The notes beneath the pieces are model-generated. The model was not told the origin of the DNA, made no database searches, and saw only the letters and a program-made list of their open reading frames with translations. The position numbers and the translations under genes are program-made. From assembly GCF_003073135.1 (NCBI RefSeq), contig NZ_PGDQ01000017.1, forward strand, positions 62,001 to 126,000: DNA of 64,000 nucleotides, in the 5' to 3' direction. Of this stretch, positions 16,096-24,930 are shown one piece after another (the stretch's first letter is position 1; each line of letters starts with the position of its first letter). Origin of the DNA: Euzebya rosea (GTDB taxonomy: Bacteria; Actinomycetota; Nitriliruptoria; Euzebyales; Euzebyaceae).

Positions 16096-17721
16096 ATGTC
16101 CGTAGGAAAGAAGACCAAGCTTCGCGGCGGATTCAATCTTGGTGGGGAGACTGCCGAGGCGGACCCCCTGCTGAAGGATGCGTTCTTCAGTTCGGGTCAG
16201 TACGAAGCCCTATCGAGGCTAGACGACCCGCACTCGTTCATCATCGGACGGACAGGGACGGGGAAGTCGGCTTGCTTGCAACAATTGGAGATCGACAAAG
16301 CAGAACACGTCATCCGCATAAATCCCGAAGACCTTTCACTTCCATACATAACCGACTTACAGGTAGTGAAGTTCCTTCAGGCTCTCGACGTCCACCTGGA
16401 CCCTCTTTGGATAGCGCTTTGGAAGCACGTATTGCTAGTGGAAATCATACGACACCGTTACAAAGTAACGAGTCCTGTGAACAAGGCAACTGTGCTTGAT
16501 CAACTGCGCCGCCTCGTCTCGCGCGACACAGCGAAGGCTGCGGCCCTTGACTATCTGAATGACTTCGAGGGGAAATTCTGGTGCGAGACTGACGAGCGCG
16601 TACGAGAAATAACAGATAATTTTACGAAGAAGATAACGGTTGCCGGATCGGCGTCCGGCAAGCTCCCTGGATTGGTTGCTAGCGACTTCAATGCCGCCTA
16701 CGCCCGTGAACAGTCTGGGGACGTCAAGGCGCAGCTAGCCGAGCGGTTCCAACGAATAGTAAATGAAACGCAGTTGGCTCGGCTCAATATGATGATCAAG
16801 GTCCTCGACGAAGACATTCTACCATCCAAGCAGGACTACGTCTATGTAGTCATTGACGACCTCGATAGCCAGTGGGTTGATGACGAGATAGCTAACGACC
16901 TCATTCGGTGTCTGTTCAGGACGGTCCTACAACTCAAGCGTGTTTCCAACTTGAAGGTCCTTGTAGCCCTTAGAACGAACATCTTGGAGGACCTGGACTT
17001 TGGACAGAAGTCCGGCCAAGAAGAGAAGATTCGCGCCCAAATGCTGGAAATGAGGTGGAGTCGGGCCGAACTCAAAGACATGTTGGCACAGCGCGTACCC
17101 GTCGCTGCGACACGGCATGAGTTGGATATCGAGTCCATATCCAAGCTGTTGCCGCACACCAACCGGACACGGGGCAGTGCGCTTGACTACATCATCGACC
17201 GCACCTTGCTACGTCCGCGAGACGCGATAGCATACCTCAACGAATGTCTCGCCATTGCCGCCGGGAAGAGCCGACTCGCTTGGAAAGATATCACCAATGC
17301 CGAGAGTGCTTACAGCAAGAATCGGCTTTTGGCATTGCGGGACGAGTGGAAGGGCAACTATCCCGGCATTGAGGATGTGGTTATGCAGTTTAGAGGCGCA
17401 CCGCCCCGCATGACGCGCGACGACCTGAACTCGGTGCTTGAGAAGATCGCACTCCTGCCGGCCGACCCCAGCTTCAGCGGTGTAGTATGGGTAACTGAAC
17501 TCTCGTCATCTGTGTGGCTGTATGATGTTTCTTGGGAAGAAATGTACCACCCGATCCTCCGCCTCCTCTATCGCTTGGGCTTTCTCGGGTGCTCAGGCAA
17601 GTCGTCGTCCAAACCTACGTTCTACTCAGATGATGAAATGGCCCTTGATTCGGAAACCGGGCTAGCCAAGTGTGAATACTTTTATGTTCATCGAACTTAT
17701 CAGGCGGCCCTAGAAATGTAA
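16096..17721 (+). CDS. P-loop ATPase resembling the Sll1717 family
   Basis: The 541-residue NTPase has Walker A at about 51-58 (GRTGTGKS) and Walker B at about 251-257 (VVIDDLD, followed by SQWVDD). An arginine-bearing sensor-like strand LVALRTNIL lies near 290. The C-terminal third (about 430-541) looks like a winged-helix or adaptor region. The layout (N-terminal FLGGETAEADPLL-like lead, DDLD Walker B) fits the Sll1717-type STAND/KAP-like ATPases found on mobile elements and in defence islands. That assignment is from memory of the pattern, not a search. ATG 16096 is chosen over GTG 16087 because AGGGGG sits 8 bp before it. It is clearly AT-richer than the integrase. Confidence 0.78.
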   Translation: MSVGKKTKLRGGFNLGGETAEADPLLKDAFFSSGQYEALSRLDDPHSFIIGRTGTGKSACLQQLEIDKAEHVIRINPEDLSLPYITDLQVVKFLQALDVHLDPLWIALWKHVLLVEIIRHRYKVTSPVNKATVLDQLRRLVSRDTAKAAALDYLNDFEGKFWCETDERVREITDNFTKKITVAGSASGKLPGLVASDFNAAYAREQSGDVKAQLAERFQRIVNETQLARLNMMIKVLDEDILPSKQDYVYVVIDDLDSQWVDDEIANDLIRCLFRTVLQLKRVSNLKVLVALRTNILEDLDFGQKSGQEEKIRAQMLEMRWSRAELKDMLAQRVPVAATRHELDIESISKLLPHTNRTRGSALDYIIDRTLLRPRDAIAYLNECLAIAAGKSRLAWKDITNAESAYSKNRLLALRDEWKGNYPGIEDVVMQFRGAPPRMTRDDLNSVLEKIALLPADPSFSGVVWVTELSSSVWLYDVSWEEMYHPILRLLYRLGFLGCSGKSSSKPTFYSDDEMALDSETGLAKCEYFYVHRTYQAALEM

Positions 17722-17984
17722 CTGTTCGGTGTCCTAGCGAGAAGCCACCGCGAATATCCTTCCTCCACCAGATGCTGCGAGATGAGCGCCAAGTGATCCC
17801 GATCTATCGCAGTATCGCTGCCCTTCTCGATCGAGCGTGAAATGAGGTCGGGGCGCTTGGGCTCTGAATCGCGATAGTCGCAGCCGTCTAAGACTGCGAA
17901 CCTCCAAGCCGGCCGAGTGGTGACGATACGGCCTGGGTGCGGTTGCGCTCGACTTGGGGGGCTTCGCACTCCGGGACGCCACAC
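17700..17984 (-). CDS. Possible small protein overlapping the ATPase 3' end
   Basis: Up to 94 residues. The C-terminal 75 read like a real protein (RIVTTRPAWRFAVLDGCDYR, then HLALISQHLVEEGYSRWLLA), while the first 18 are Arg/Pro-rich and may not be translated. It overlaps the convergent ATPase gene by 22 bp. No family is recognised and no clear ribosome site is seen; it may be the remnant of a longer gene. The 240 bp from here to 18224 hold nothing I can name. Confidence 0.35.
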   Translation of the reverse strand: MWRPGVRSPPSRAQPHPGRIVTTRPAWRFAVLDGCDYRDSEPKRPDLISRSIEKGSDTAIDRDHLALISQHLVEEGYSRWLLARTPNSYISRAA

Positions 17985-18224
17985 TGGTGAACGACAAGGT
18001 GTGCCTGCCGGTGAGACCGTCGCCGTCCGCCCGGCTGCCGTGTTCCCTGACGGCGACCTGGAGCCGCGGGGGCTACAGTCACGGTGTTATTGGACACATC
18101 GTACGTGTTGAGAAAGACGAATTGGGCTGAAGCAGCACCGGACACGCCTATGCTTGACGGCAAGACGCAAAGGCGCCCATTCGCATGAGATTAAGGCCAG
18201 TGCTATGTCTGTGGGGCCGGTGCC

Positions 18225-21035
18225 TCATGCCTGTACGACCATTTGCAGCACATTGTTCCGGACGAGGGCGGAGGGGTGATCCACGAACTGACTCGCGACC
18301 GCAACTGCCTCTGCGCGATCAACGGTAGGGCCACCCAGCCCAACAGCCACTCCCAGGGGCACCCGGGCGCCCGGATCTAGCAACGCCTGTTGCAGGCCAG
18401 CCTGCACAAGCGGGTCAGCTCGGGTCGGTTCACGAACCGCTAACTTTGCCAGTGCGGCCGCGCCGGCCGCGCGGACGTCCGCAAATGGGTCACCAAGCAT
18501 CATGATAAGCGCCGAGACATGAGGCGTATCTGGCTGCAGCATGATCAGCCTCGCCGCATCCATACGGTCATGCCTTGAACCGTTCATTAGCTTCCCAAGG
18601 ATATTTGCGAACTCCACTTGATCAACGCTTCCGAGCGCAGCCCCTAGGTACCGGTCGGCGCCCGCCAACGGCCGCCCGTACATCACGTCGATCGTCGATG
18701 TCTGCCCGATAGCCGGGAGGATCCTTGTCAGCTCCTGACGAACCGCCTGTGGAAGTTCGTCTACTAGATTACCCAGCGCGAGACAGCCACTGCGCTTATG
18801 CTCTCCCGCCACCTGGGGGTGTTCGAGCAGGCCCATGAGCGCCTCCCATTGTGCAGCTTCTGGAAAGGCAGCAGCAACAACCACGAAAGTCCGAACGGGG
18901 TCGTGCACGAACACTGAGTACGAACCCTTCTCGGCGTCGTTCACCATCCGCTGCAGCGTCGTCGCCTCGCGTTCTATTACGGCCACCGCTGCGTCTCGGT
19001 TCAACCGGTTGACGTCACTGATGGCGGCAAGAGCGTACGAGTCGCCCTTGCGTGCCCGTTCAAGGAGTACACGCAGGACGTCCGGGTCATCAATCAAGAA
19101 CCCGAGCATCTGGGCGGATAGAAGCTCACTCGTCTGCCGGTCGGCTGCGGCCCGCACCTCGGAACGCTCGCTAGCGTCTAAATTGTGGGGATCCAGTCGG
19201 GTCAACACTCGAGCCCACCCTTGTGCCTCCGAGTCTTCACTGATCTGCGGTAGCTCGGCGATGAAGCGCAGTACGTCGCGTTGAGCGTCGTGCCCGCCTG
19301 CGAGCACGACCCCCGCGAGTGAGTCCAGCAGTGCGGGCACCACGCGGAACGTAGGATTCGTCCGCTGAGCGAACGGTTCAGGATCCGATAGCACCTCAAG
19401 GCAAAAATGGGAGGCGTCGAGAGCATCTTCTCGGAGCAGAAGATCACCGCCGTGCTCCCACAGCCGAATATTTGCGAGCGCCGTCGTGTGCGTCCAAGAA
19501 TTGCGGCGGATAGCCGCTACAGCGTCTCGCAGAGGTAGCAGCGGCCCAATCGACCACAACCTTTGAGCTGCAAGTATGGTGTTTGGTGCATCCCCGCTGC
19601 GTCGTAGCTCATCGACGCCTGACTGCAACAGCCTATGGTCTTGTCGGCCGTGCGCCACCATAATCGTGTTACGTGCAAGCACACTGCCTGTAGCGCGCCA
19701 TGCTGCTTGCTCACCAGCTAGATGGGCCCCGAGGAGAGCCGCATAGAGACGATTGTTGACGACGTCTTCGACCTCAAACCTTCGCGTCTGCTCGTCCGCC
19801 CATCTGCGAAAGACTCGCGTCTCCGCCTCCGAGAGAGCGGACGAGGTGGCCTGAGTGCGCCACCAAGACACCGCTGTGTCCGTCGATTCGATCATCTGCT
19901 GCAGCTTCCGATCGGCCCAAGGCGCGGTTTGAAAGAGCAGCCACCCGGAGGCTCCCCTGAGGGCTGACGCTGTCAGGTCATCTTCGTCCCCGACTAGCAT
20001 AACTTGAGCGGCCACTGCATCATTGCGTGCGTCGGCGACAGCCCCGGTGTCCGCCCGGATACGTGCTCGCTGCATCAACAGCCATGCCTGGTCCGTCGGA
20101 TTGGCATTGTCGGCTTCGATCTGTTCCGTTAGGACTTTAATAGCGTGGTCGTACTCCTCGCCATCATGTAGTTCACACGCCTGAAGTACCCGTGCAGCTA
20201 CTTGGGCGGCGGCGTTTGGGGCGCTGTCGATCAACCCTCCGACAGCGGACTCATTGCCCAATACGTATCGTGCCAAGGCTGCGGCGAAGCGCCACCTCCA
20301 GTCTTTGTGGTCGTTTGCCTCATTGAGTTTGGGCACGGATGCGTGTTGCTCACCGAATCCTTCGAAGCGAGACACGGAACCGCGCGCAAGAATGGCCAAT
20401 CCCTCTTCCGGTTCAATCTCCCTGGACGTCCCAGTGTTCGGGTGCGGTGCCACCAACCGGGGTGCGATCATCGCGTGGCGCAGACGGCGAGATGGTGCAA
20501 TGTTTCTGACGCCGGCCGACCAGGCCGTGCCCTCAAGTGGTATTGGAACCCTTTGGTTGGCCGCGACTTCCATCAGCGCTTCAAGATGCTCCACGTCAAC
20601 TGTTTGGTCGGCGGGGACGAGGATCTTGACGCCCTTGCCCGTCGAGGAGACGGCATCCGCGGTGACGTGGACCCAGTACGAGATTCGACTGCCCAAGTCA
20701 TTCAGTACGACCAGGTGGGGCAGACCGTGTTTCACCCAGTCGTCGAAGTGACTCGCATCTGCTTCGTAATACTCCCACCCGACGACAGCACCAGATTCGT
20801 CCGTCACGGGCCTATCGAAAGCGGTCGGTCCGGCCTTGACTTGTGCGCCAACGAGGAGTCCGCGTTCGAATCTTCTTGCGTCCCGCGCCAGGATGAAGAG
20901 ATCAGTGCCCAAGTCGTGGAGCGTGTTGGGAACGGGGCCCCAACCAATCCGCTCGAAATTGCCCATCACGTCGCTAAGACCGGCAGTGCCGGTGGCTTCT
21001 TGCTTAGGCGCCCTCATCTCAACCAGTCTCCCCAT
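18225..21035 (-). CDS. DUF4365 nuclease-like domain fused to TPR/HEAT repeats
   Basis: The 936-residue protein starts with a DUF4365 domain (about 12-170). Its core is DLGTDLFI (D45) followed by GAQVKAG (Q65-x-K67), the D...QxK arrangement of PD-(D/E)xK-type nucleases. The upstream acidic motif-I residue appears to be Leu20, so catalysis is uncertain. Residues about 255-480 are TPR-like helices, and about 600-936 are HEAT-like repeats (MLGDPFADVRAAGAAALAKLAVREP). Such modular proteins are typical of anti-phage effectors and sensors. ATG 21017 with GGGAG upstream is an alternative start. GC is lower than in the neighbouring relaxase. It lies downstream of the relaxase on the same strand, 216 bp away. 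Confidence 0.75.
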   Translation of the reverse strand: MGRLVEMRAPKQEATGTAGLSDVMGNFERIGWGPVPNTLHDLGTDLFILARDARRFERGLLVGAQVKAGPTAFDRPVTDESGAVVGWEYYEADASHFDDWVKHGLPHLVVLNDLGSRISYWVHVTADAVSSTGKGVKILVPADQTVDVEHLEALMEVAANQRVPIPLEGTAWSAGVRNIAPSRRLRHAMIAPRLVAPHPNTGTSREIEPEEGLAILARGSVSRFEGFGEQHASVPKLNEANDHKDWRWRFAAALARYVLGNESAVGGLIDSAPNAAAQVAARVLQACELHDGEEYDHAIKVLTEQIEADNANPTDQAWLLMQRARIRADTGAVADARNDAVAAQVMLVGDEDDLTASALRGASGWLLFQTAPWADRKLQQMIESTDTAVSWWRTQATSSALSEAETRVFRRWADEQTRRFEVEDVVNNRLYAALLGAHLAGEQAAWRATGSVLARNTIMVAHGRQDHRLLQSGVDELRRSGDAPNTILAAQRLWSIGPLLPLRDAVAAIRRNSWTHTTALANIRLWEHGGDLLLREDALDASHFCLEVLSDPEPFAQRTNPTFRVVPALLDSLAGVVLAGGHDAQRDVLRFIAELPQISEDSEAQGWARVLTRLDPHNLDASERSEVRAAADRQTSELLSAQMLGFLIDDPDVLRVLLERARKGDSYALAAISDVNRLNRDAAVAVIEREATTLQRMVNDAEKGSYSVFVHDPVRTFVVVAAAFPEAAQWEALMGLLEHPQVAGEHKRSGCLALGNLVDELPQAVRQELTRILPAIGQTSTIDVMYGRPLAGADRYLGAALGSVDQVEFANILGKLMNGSRHDRMDAARLIMLQPDTPHVSALIMMLGDPFADVRAAGAAALAKLAVREPTRADPLVQAGLQQALLDPGARVPLGVAVGLGGPTVDRAEAVAVASQFVDHPSALVRNNVLQMVVQA

Positions 21036-21251
21036 GCTTTCTCGGCTCGATCCAGTGCCGGCCCAGTCCCTCGTCGTGGCACACCAAGCCCGTCCGGTCG
21101 CCAGTTGTATCAGCGGACCAGAGCCCGAGGTGGGGTTCAGTACTCCCCCAAACCGGACGGCGGCTATATGCGGTCGCGTTTCGGCCGAACTGCTCTTCGT
21201 GCGGCTGCACCGGGGACTTACGAGCGGATAGGCACGTCCTTCACCTTCGGG

Positions 21252-24200
21252 TCATCGACCGAACGAGGGGCCACTATTCGGTGTCCGCAATGCCGGGCGC
21301 AGGTGCTGGGCGCCAGCAGGCTGCATCGGCGTGGACAGCCGGAGGGCGCTTCGAACGGCTTTGATGTCCAGGATGCCGCGACGTTGCCTTTCAAGGGGTC
21401 GATCATCGGTGATGTCGTGGACGTTGCGGAAGGCGGCGATGGTCCGTACGCCGCGCCTCCATGTGGCGAGGGCGTTCGGGTCGGTCCGTGGTGGCGGCGC
21501 GATCTGGTGGGTCCAGGCCTGTCCCTCGCGGCGGGCGGTGGCCGCGAGACGGTCGGCGGTCGCCTCGAGCATGGCTGCGCGGTCGTTGAGGATCTCGGCA
21601 AGGGCGGCGTCGTTGCTGCGGGCGCGGGGGAGGACGCCGGCAACGAGGTCGGCGTGTCCTCGGCTGTGCCGAACATCCGGGTCGAGGGCCGCGATGGCCT
21701 CGTACTCCGCGGCGAGTTGCCGGAAGCTGGTCGCCTGGTCCTGTCCGCCGCGCATGGTGGCGTGTGCCGACCGGTCCTGGTCAGTGTGCGCCAGGATGTC
21801 GCGGAGGACCCCCAGCGCGTCTCTACGATCATCCGTGTGAGCCTCGCCGGCTGGGCTGTCGGTGGTGACGTGGGCGGTGTTGGCGCGACGGCCACGGGTC
21901 ATGGCGACGTAGAGCTGCTCTAGGCTCGTGGTCGGGGTGATGATGGTGTGGGCGGTGTCGACGGTCCGTCCCTGTGCCTGGTGAATCGTCGTCGCGTAGC
22001 CGAGCTGGACGTGCGACGCGACGTAGCTGGCGGGCAACACCACCGTGGGGCCGCCGGCTGGTGGGGTTGCGGTGAGGCTGCCGTCAGGATGGACCGCGCC
22101 GACGGTCCATCGGTCGCCGTTGCGGACCCAGCGCGTCCCGGCGGTCAGCCTCCGGTCGTTCTTCCGGCTGATGATGCGATCGCCGATCGAGCAGGCGGTC
22201 CCGTCCCCCAGCTCGACCTCCGGACCGCCCGCCGCTGTGATCCGCTCGACCTGACGCGCCGCGCGGGCAACGCGGTTGAGCTCGGCGACGAGCTCGCGGG
22301 TCGGGGCGATCAGCAGCGACTCGTTGCCGTCCTGGAGGTCTCGCCACCAGGCAGCGTGGGCGGCCTTGACCATCTCCTCTGTTGCGCCGCTGCGAATGCG
22401 GTCGTGGGCGAGGTAGCCGTCGAGGGCGGTGGGGTTGCCGTCGCGGAGTCGCAGGGTTGCATCCGCCTCCCACCTCTCGGTGAACCGGCGCACGTCCGCC
22501 AGCGACGGATGATCGGGCCGGCTGGTGGTGAGGAGGTGGAAGGCACCCCCGGCGTCGACCGCGGCCAGCTGGGCGGCATCACCGACCAGCAGCACCTTCG
22601 CGTCGGCCTCCCTTGCTTGGCCCGCGATCCGGTCGAGGGTGTGGGTGCCGGCGAGTGACGCTTCGTCCACGATCACCAGCTGCCCGGCCCGCAAGGTGTT
22701 GCGGTCGTGGAGCCACTTGGCGGTGTTCTCCGCCGCGACGCCCAGCCCCTCGGCGAGCACGTCTGCGGCCGCAGCCGAGGGGGCGAGGGCGATCACGCTC
22801 CCCACCCCGTGCTGGGCTTCCCAGATACGTCGGAGGGCGGCGAGGGCCGTGGTCTTGCCCGTCCCTGCCGGCCCGACGAGCAGATCGACCCGACGGCCCG
22901 AGGTCGCGACATCGACGACCGCCGCGGCCTGATCAACCCCGAGGGTCCGCCCGGCCCCGTCCCCCAGCACAGCGCCGGCCTCGGCGACGGCCGCGGCAAC
23001 GGTCGGTCCGTCGGTTGTGGCCGCGTGCTCGAGCAGCCGACCCTCGGCATCGAGGAGCGCCTGTGAGGTGTAGCGGGTCGCGTTGCGTGGCCGGAGCTGG
23101 CTGGTCCCGTCGGCACGTCGCATCTGCTCGGGCACCGGGGCGATCTCCGGCGCATCCAGCGACACTGACATGGCCTCCGCTGCCGCGACGACCGCTGCCA
23201 CCACGTCTTCGCGCGCCCGTGCGGTGGGGAACCGTTGGGTGCGGAGCCGGCGGGAGGCTTCGGCGTGGAGGTTCCAGTGTGTCCAGGTCGCTCGACGCTC
23301 ACCGACGGACTCGACCACCCGGGCAGCCAGCTGCTCCACACCGACCGGCCCGACGACATGCTCCACCGGCCGCTGGCGGCTCGAGCGGTCGAGCAGCCGC
23401 CAGGTCCACTCCCCCGGATCCTCCTGGAGCAGGGTGCGGGCCCGATGCCTCCATCCCTCGGTCAGGTCCGACAGGGACGAGAGGACCTTGTCGGGTCGTG
23501 TTGCGAGGGTTGCGGCCTGCCGCAACAGGATCATCACCCGTGCCGAGGGCCGCCGTCCGTGGGCCGCCAGGTAGTCGCCGACCAGCCGGTCCTTCTCGAC
23601 CTCGATCGCCGAGGTCCGTGAGGAGAAGGCCGCAAGCAACTCCTCGGGGACCCCGATGATCTCCATGGCAGGGGTCCGGTCGTCGCCGCGGTCCCGGAGC
23701 TCCCAGCCGACCCCCAGCGTCGTGGTGAGGTGGTCGGCCAGGACCGCGTTGTAGTGCTCCGACAGCGCCACCGTCGCAGCGTGGATCGGCCGGGAGTCCA
23801 ACGCCCGCCACCGCCCATCACCGGTGGTACGGACCTTGTTGGAGATGACGACGTGCGTGTGCAGCTGCGGATCGCCGGCACGCGAGTCGTAGTGGTCGAA
23901 CGCCGCGGCGATGATCCCGCTGACCTCGACCTGGCGGACGCCGTCGGTACCGATGCGGGTTGCGGCGACCTCCCGTTCCACCAGGTCGAGCACGTCGACG
24001 ATGGCGCGGTGGTGGGCCTCCCAGATCCGCCGTTGCACCGACACCGGCGACACGCCCCACAGGACGCTGACCGACTTGGGGACGGAGAACGTCAGGTCGA
24101 ATCCCGCCACCGCCCGGCGCCCGGAGCCCTCGCGGTACTGCGGATACGCCCGGCCCAGGGCCGCCCCTGTGCGGGGGTGACGGCCCTCCCCGAACAGCAG

Positions 24201-24395
24201 CCGAAGCTCGTCATCGCCAACCCGCGTCCCCACGCGTGGGCCGCCCTCGAGTGCGCGCAGTCCCGTGCCGAGCCACCGGCCGGGCGGTGTCCCCGCTGCG
24301 GTGTAGTAGGACATGCCCGCACCCAGGTCACCCCTGGCGACGGAGTCCAGGAGGTACCGGTAGCCCGACCCCGCCGACATCTTCCGCATCGACAT
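21252..24395 (-). CDS. MobF-family conjugative relaxase/helicase (TrwC/TraA-like)
   Basis: About 1047 residues. It should nick oriT, stay linked to the 5' end and unwind DNA for mobilization. The N-terminus MSMRKMSAGSGYRYLLDSVA carries the candidate catalytic tyrosines (12 and 14). The metal-binding triad is in HYDSRAGDPQLHTHVVISN. The helicase half has Walker A GPAGTGKTT, Walker B VIVDEAS, GDAAQLAAVDAGGAF, and the C-terminal VQLGYATTIHQAQGRT and YVAMTRGRRAN motifs. The C-terminal 150 residues are less conserved. ATG 24395 has CGAGGG 6 bp upstream. It is divergent from the excisionase, and the gap between them is a candidate oriT. Confidence 0.93.
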   Translation of the reverse strand: MSMRKMSAGSGYRYLLDSVARGDLGAGMSYYTAAGTPPGRWLGTGLRALEGGPRVGTRVGDDELRLLFGEGRHPRTGAALGRAYPQYREGSGRRAVAGFDLTFSVPKSVSVLWGVSPVSVQRRIWEAHHRAIVDVLDLVEREVAATRIGTDGVRQVEVSGIIAAAFDHYDSRAGDPQLHTHVVISNKVRTTGDGRWRALDSRPIHAATVALSEHYNAVLADHLTTTLGVGWELRDRGDDRTPAMEIIGVPEELLAAFSSRTSAIEVEKDRLVGDYLAAHGRRPSARVMILLRQAATLATRPDKVLSSLSDLTEGWRHRARTLLQEDPGEWTWRLLDRSSRQRPVEHVVGPVGVEQLAARVVESVGERRATWTHWNLHAEASRRLRTQRFPTARAREDVVAAVVAAAEAMSVSLDAPEIAPVPEQMRRADGTSQLRPRNATRYTSQALLDAEGRLLEHAATTDGPTVAAAVAEAGAVLGDGAGRTLGVDQAAAVVDVATSGRRVDLLVGPAGTGKTTALAALRRIWEAQHGVGSVIALAPSAAAADVLAEGLGVAAENTAKWLHDRNTLRAGQLVIVDEASLAGTHTLDRIAGQAREADAKVLLVGDAAQLAAVDAGGAFHLLTTSRPDHPSLADVRRFTERWEADATLRLRDGNPTALDGYLAHDRIRSGATEEMVKAAHAAWWRDLQDGNESLLIAPTRELVAELNRVARAARQVERITAAGGPEVELGDGTACSIGDRIISRKNDRRLTAGTRWVRNGDRWTVGAVHPDGSLTATPPAGGPTVVLPASYVASHVQLGYATTIHQAQGRTVDTAHTIITPTTSLEQLYVAMTRGRRANTAHVTTDSPAGEAHTDDRRDALGVLRDILAHTDQDRSAHATMRGGQDQATSFRQLAAEYEAIAALDPDVRHSRGHADLVAGVLPRARSNDAALAEILNDRAAMLEATADRLAATARREGQAWTHQIAPPPRTDPNALATWRRGVRTIAAFRNVHDITDDRPLERQRRGILDIKAVRSALRLSTPMQPAGAQHLRPALRTPNSGPSFGR

Positions 24396-24405
24396 CGTCA
24401 CCCTC

Positions 24406-24480
24406 GACCACCCCACCCGATCGGGTCCGGCACCGGGAATGCCAGACGTGTGATCGGTCTGACGAGCACCGGGGGTGGTC
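24406..24480. other. Candidate oriT upstream of the relaxase
   Basis: Nested inverted repeats fill the relaxase-excisionase gap. The outer arms are GACCACCCC (24406-24414) and GGGGTGGTC (24472-24480), perfect over 9 bp. The inner arms are CAGAC (24443-24447) and GTCTG (24457-24461) with a 9-nt loop. MobF origins usually lie beside the relaxase gene and carry such repeats. No nic consensus is identified. Confidence 0.35.
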
Positions 24481-24585
24481 TGTGTCAGGAACTTTCAGGA
24501 GGGGCCGCGAGGAAGGTCGATGACACAGGACGAGCGGTCGGTTCGTCGGACGAGTGCACGCACTGAGTCCTCCGAAGGGAACGCT

Positions 24586-24795
24586 GTGAACTCGTCAACC
24601 CTCCTCGATGTCGATCAGGCCGCACACCGCCTGGGCGTGACCGTCCGATGGATCCGTCGCGCCGTCGCACAGCGTCGGATCCCGTTCGTGAAGGTCGGCC
24701 ACTACGTCCGGTTCGTGCCCGAGGAGCTGGACGCCTTCATCGAGCGCAACCGGGTGGAGCAGGCCCACTTCGGGGCGGCGCCGTCCCCTCGCTGA
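24586..24795 (+). CDS. xis: Excisionase-type MerR-like DNA-binding protein
   Basis: The 69-residue winged helix-turn-helix protein reads TLLDVDQAAHRLGVTVRWIRRAVAQRRIPFVKVGHYVRFVPEELDAFI, the excisionase/helix_turn_helix_17 pattern. It should bend att DNA and direct the integrase toward excision. GTG 24586 is chosen because AAGGGA sits 5 bp upstream; ATG 24520 (91 residues) also has a possible ribosome site. It lies at the opposite end of the element from the integrase, so in the excised circle the order would be xis, att, int on the same strand. Confidence 0.8.
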   Translation: MNSSTLLDVDQAAHRLGVTVRWIRRAVAQRRIPFVKVGHYVRFVPEELDAFIERNRVEQAHFGAAPSPR

Positions 24796-24827
24796 GGGGC
24801 CCCGGAGGGGTCCTGGAGGGGGTTTCT

Positions 24828-24848
24828 GCCCAATCTCTGCCCAATTTT
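24828..24848. promoter_or_regulatory. Candidate integrase arm-type sites, right end
   Basis: GCCCAATCTC (24828-24837) and GCCCAATTTT (24839-24848), an 11-bp-period pair, match the pair at 12657-12678. They lie between the excisionase gene and attR, where arm sites are expected. Confidence 0.5.
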
Positions 24849-24886
24849 GGCGGCAAATCGCGGTAATCAGCGGCCAATGGCGGTGA

Positions 24887-24914
24887 TCGACTTCCTCCAC
24901 GGAAGGCGTATAAT
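24887..24914 (+). promoter_or_regulatory. Promoter-like TCGACT-16 bp-TATAAT inside the right end of the element
   Basis: A perfect TATAAT (24909-24914), rare in this GC-rich DNA, sits 16 bp after TCGACT (24887-24892). The homologous left-end DNA keeps the -35 region but lacks TATAAT. It points rightward toward attR. In the excised circle that direction leads into the integrase gene. Confidence 0.5.
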
Positions 24915-24930
24915 GCCTGCTCAAGAGGCT

